DNA of 64,000 nt from Flavobacteriaceae bacterium MAR_2010_72 (GTDB lineage: Bacteria; Bacteroidota; Bacteroidia; Flavobacteriales; Flavobacteriaceae): the NCBI GenBank assembly GCA_003550275.1, contig QXCW01000002.1:1302001-1366000 (forward strand). Direction: 5' to 3'. Positions 62,901 to 64,000 of the stretch are shown here, piece after piece. The notes under the pieces are model-generated. The model ran no database searches and was not told the origin of the DNA. It saw nothing but the letters and a program-made list of their open reading frames with translations. Positions within the stretch are counted from its first letter, which is position 1. Every line of letters starts with the position of its first letter. The position numbers and the translations under genes are program-made.

Positions 62901-64000
62901 GGTGAGTATGCCAAGAAAATGATTGGCGATTACAAAGGAGCATTGCAATTTGTTGAAGATTATTTCCAGCTTAACTACAGTAGTTTTCTAAGGAAGTATT
63001 TTCCTGGAAGCAAAATAGATAACCTGAAACTTAAAATGACCCCAACAAAATTCAAGAAGCTTTTTGGGGAACTTTCAGTTACACAATTAAAAATAATAAA
63101 TGATAAGCAACAATACATTGCTATTGTTGCTGGTCCTGGAAGTGGAAAAACGAAAGTATTAGTTCACAAATTAGCATCGTTACTTTTAATGGAGGATGTG
63201 AAACATGAACAATTACTAATGCTGACCTTTTCAAGGGCAGCGGCAACTGAATTTAAAAAGCGCTTACTTTCACTCATTGGCAATGCAGCCCATTTTATAG
63301 AAATAAAAACCTTTCATTCCTACTGTTTTGATTTATTGGGCAGGGTTGGGAGTTTGGAAAAGTCAGATGCCATCTTGAAAAGCACTATTGAAAAAATTAA
63401 GAACGGAGAAGTTGAAGCAAATCGTATTACGAAGACTGTTTTGGTAATTGATGAAGCACAAGACATGAATGCCGATGAATTTGCTTTGATAAATACTTTG
63501 ATGGAACAGAACGAGGAAATGAGAGTGATTGTAGTTGGTGATGATGATCAAAGTATTTATGAATTTAGAGGAGCTAATTCAAAATATTTGGAACAGTTCA
63601 TGGCAGAAAGGGTAGTAAATAAACACGAACTCATAGAAAATTATAGGAGCAAAAACAACTTGGTTGAATTCACAAACGGGTTTGTGAGAAAGATTCGCCA
63701 CCGATTGAAAGATACTCCAATTGATGCAAAACAAAATGATAATGGAAATATTAAGCTGGTTCATTATCAAAATAGAAACCTTATCTCTCCGTTGGTACAA
63801 GACTTACTATCAACAGATCTTATAGGTACTACTTGTGTGCTCACCAAAACAAATGACGAAGCGTTACAGATTACTGGATTGCTTTTAAAAAATGGAATGC
63901 AAGCAAAGTTGATTCAAAGCAATGATGGTTTCAGTTTGCAGAACCTTTTGGAAGTTCGTTTTCTTTTGGACAAAATAAATATGAATGATGATATAAAAAT
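59928..64000 (+). CDS. Exonuclease-RecQ-UvrD fusion helicase (C-terminus outside window)
   Basis: Open from the ATG at 59928 to the right edge, 1357 complete codons and no stop. Residues 1-130 look like a DnaQ-type 3'-5' exonuclease (FIDTEIE with D8 and E10; CGHNIFNHD; NPLNDSIKAKDLF). Residues about 270-640 are a RecQ helicase: PTGGGKSITFQIPAL, VIDEAHCFSSWGQDFR, TSAFGMGVDKKDI and QEAGRAGRDE. A middle region with a winged-helix-like part and coiled coils follows. From about 1060 a UvrD/Rep helicase begins: AGPGSGKTKVL (1069), LVIDEAQDMNADEF, VGDDDQSIYEFRGAN and ENYRSK. It is one polypeptide with two motors, likely part of the defence island. Confidence 0.85.
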   Translation, partial: MDSITFIDTEIEPKSRKILDIGGIKNDGNIFHSNSITDFITFIRGTQFICGHNIFNHDLKYIQQVVDDSGINPLHVIDTLFLSPLLFPKKPYHALLKDDKLQTEELNNPLNDSIKAKDLFFDEVAAFHQADSTLKQILFLLLNGKKEFYSFFQFIGYTCIENDLEKLIREKFHSEICEQSNLTKIISEHPIELAYALALINCRNRYSITPRWVLKAFPEIERIMIVLRNKPCITGCEYCNQALDIHKGLKTYFGFDSYRTFAGERLQENAVKAAIDNKSLLAVFPTGGGKSITFQIPALMSGVATKGLTVVISPLQSLMKDQVDNLEKSGITDAVTINGLLDPIERGKSFERVQDGSASLLYISPESLRSKTIERLLLGRKIVRFVIDEAHCFSSWGQDFRVDYLYIGDFIKQVQEKKNLEETIPISCFTATAKKKVIEDICSYFKEKLSLDLEIFSSAASRTNLQYKVFEKGDEEEKYNAVRDLIEEKNCPTIIYVSRTSKAYTLAKRLSGDGFGAKPYHGKMDVNEKTANQDAFIKGEVPIMVATSAFGMGVDKKDIGMVIHYEISDSLENYIQEAGRAGRDENLTADCFVLFNEEDLSKHFILLNQTKLSIKEIQQVWKAIKDITRFRSSVSNSALEIARKAGWDDNVVEIETRVTTAIAALEDAGYLKRGQNMPRVFANSILSKNAQEAIDKINGSQRFEEKQKEKGIRIIKKLFSSKSRKQSTDEGAESRIDYISDHLGIVKEEVIKIVNLLREEKILADAKDLTAFIKKGENINRSLKIVETFSLIENFLLPFLEETEKTFHIKELNEDAEEKGCKDVTPNKIKTIINFWAIKNWIKRHNEPYSKNHLVILCVQPKESLKEKLEKRHELARFVVEFLYEKSSLNIAEDEKEKEELLVEFSVHQLKDEFEKRPKLFDMKVSIEDIEDTLFYLSRIEAIKIEGGFLVVYNRLTIDRVEQDNKRRYKNEDYQKLNQFYENKIQQIHIVGEYAKKMIGDYKGALQFVEDYFQLNYSSFLRKYFPGSKIDNLKLKMTPTKFKKLFGELSVTQLKIINDKQQYIAIVAGPGSGKTKVLVHKLASLLLMEDVKHEQLLMLTFSRAAATEFKKRLLSLIGNAAHFIEIKTFHSYCFDLLGRVGSLEKSDAILKSTIEKIKNGEVEANRITKTVLVIDEAQDMNADEFALINTLMEQNEEMRVIVVGDDDQSIYEFRGANSKYLEQFMAERVVNKHELIENYRSKNNLVEFTNGFVRKIRHRLKDTPIDAKQNDNGNIKLVHYQNRNLISPLVQDLLSTDLIGTTCVLTKTNDEALQITGLLLKNGMQAKLIQSNDGFSLQNLLEVRFLLDKINMNDDIK

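Overview
The window looks like a low-G+C chromosome segment from a member of the Flavobacteriaceae (Bacteroidota). The indications are secreted proteins with MopE-type and thrombospondin type 3 calcium repeats, a DUF5689 lipoprotein with Calx-beta-like domains, TANNTTTG/TTTG promoter boxes, weak Shine-Dalgarno signals, and TPR histidine kinases of the LuxR-partner type. No phage structural gene, insertion sequence, rRNA gene or CRISPR array was seen.

Left half (1-28.6 kb), chromosomal-type content. A large secreted redoxin/Ca-repeat protein is cut by the left edge. It is followed by a flavodiiron-type metallo-beta-lactamase protein, an AraC regulator, a TPR lipoprotein, a DinB protein, a group II PLP decarboxylase and a DUF5689 lipoprotein. 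From 10 to 26 kb almost everything is on the minus strand and forms a copper/metal and drug export island: HMA chaperones, a DHA2 MFS transporter, an RND pump with its adaptor and TolC protein, a multicopper oxidase that seems to be fused to a CopB-like barrel, a DUF3347 protein, YceI, a CopA-type P-ATPase, and two paralogous regulators that put an HMA-like CxxC head on an AraC DNA-binding domain. A cyclase, a DoxX-like protein, a DJ-1/PfpI protein and a GNAT follow.

Junction (29.1-29.3 kb). The 3' part of a CAU-anticodon (Met-type) tRNA, with its own terminator but without its 5' half, lies beside three CGTGTTC repeats spaced exactly 12 bp. This is the expected footprint of an integrated element, and everything to the right reads as accessory DNA.

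Accessory island (29.3-64 kb, running off the right edge). First comes a one-gene unit carrying a lipoprotein. Its ends would give a perfect 13-bp complementary match if it circularised, as integron-like cassettes do. Next is a small lipoprotein with a TPR histidine kinase and LuxR-like response regulator, among repeated TTACGG...CCGTAA palindromes. A tight seven-gene operon (35.4-43.8 kb) follows that appears to be a membrane-linked Hsp70 machine: a J-like protein with C-terminal membrane segments, a membrane protein with a GrpE-like head, an Hsp70, a coiled-coil lipoprotein, a protein kinase fused to an AAA+ ATPase, a TerB-like protein and a DUF6804-like membrane protein. I know of no described system with this composition; it is the main candidate novelty.

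The rest is defence. A hybrid restriction system (44.6-53.1 kb) combines a nuclease-methylase fusion and HsdS with a RAMA-domain protein, a small conserved protein, a DndD-like ATPase and a DndE-HerA ATPase, without the DndA/B/C sulfur-modification genes. An expanded McrBC operon (53.2-59.8 kb) includes HEPN-like, VWA-DUF3883 and ScoMcrA-head-like proteins and an EVE-like insertion in McrB. Last is a very large exonuclease-RecQ-UvrD fusion truncated by the window end.
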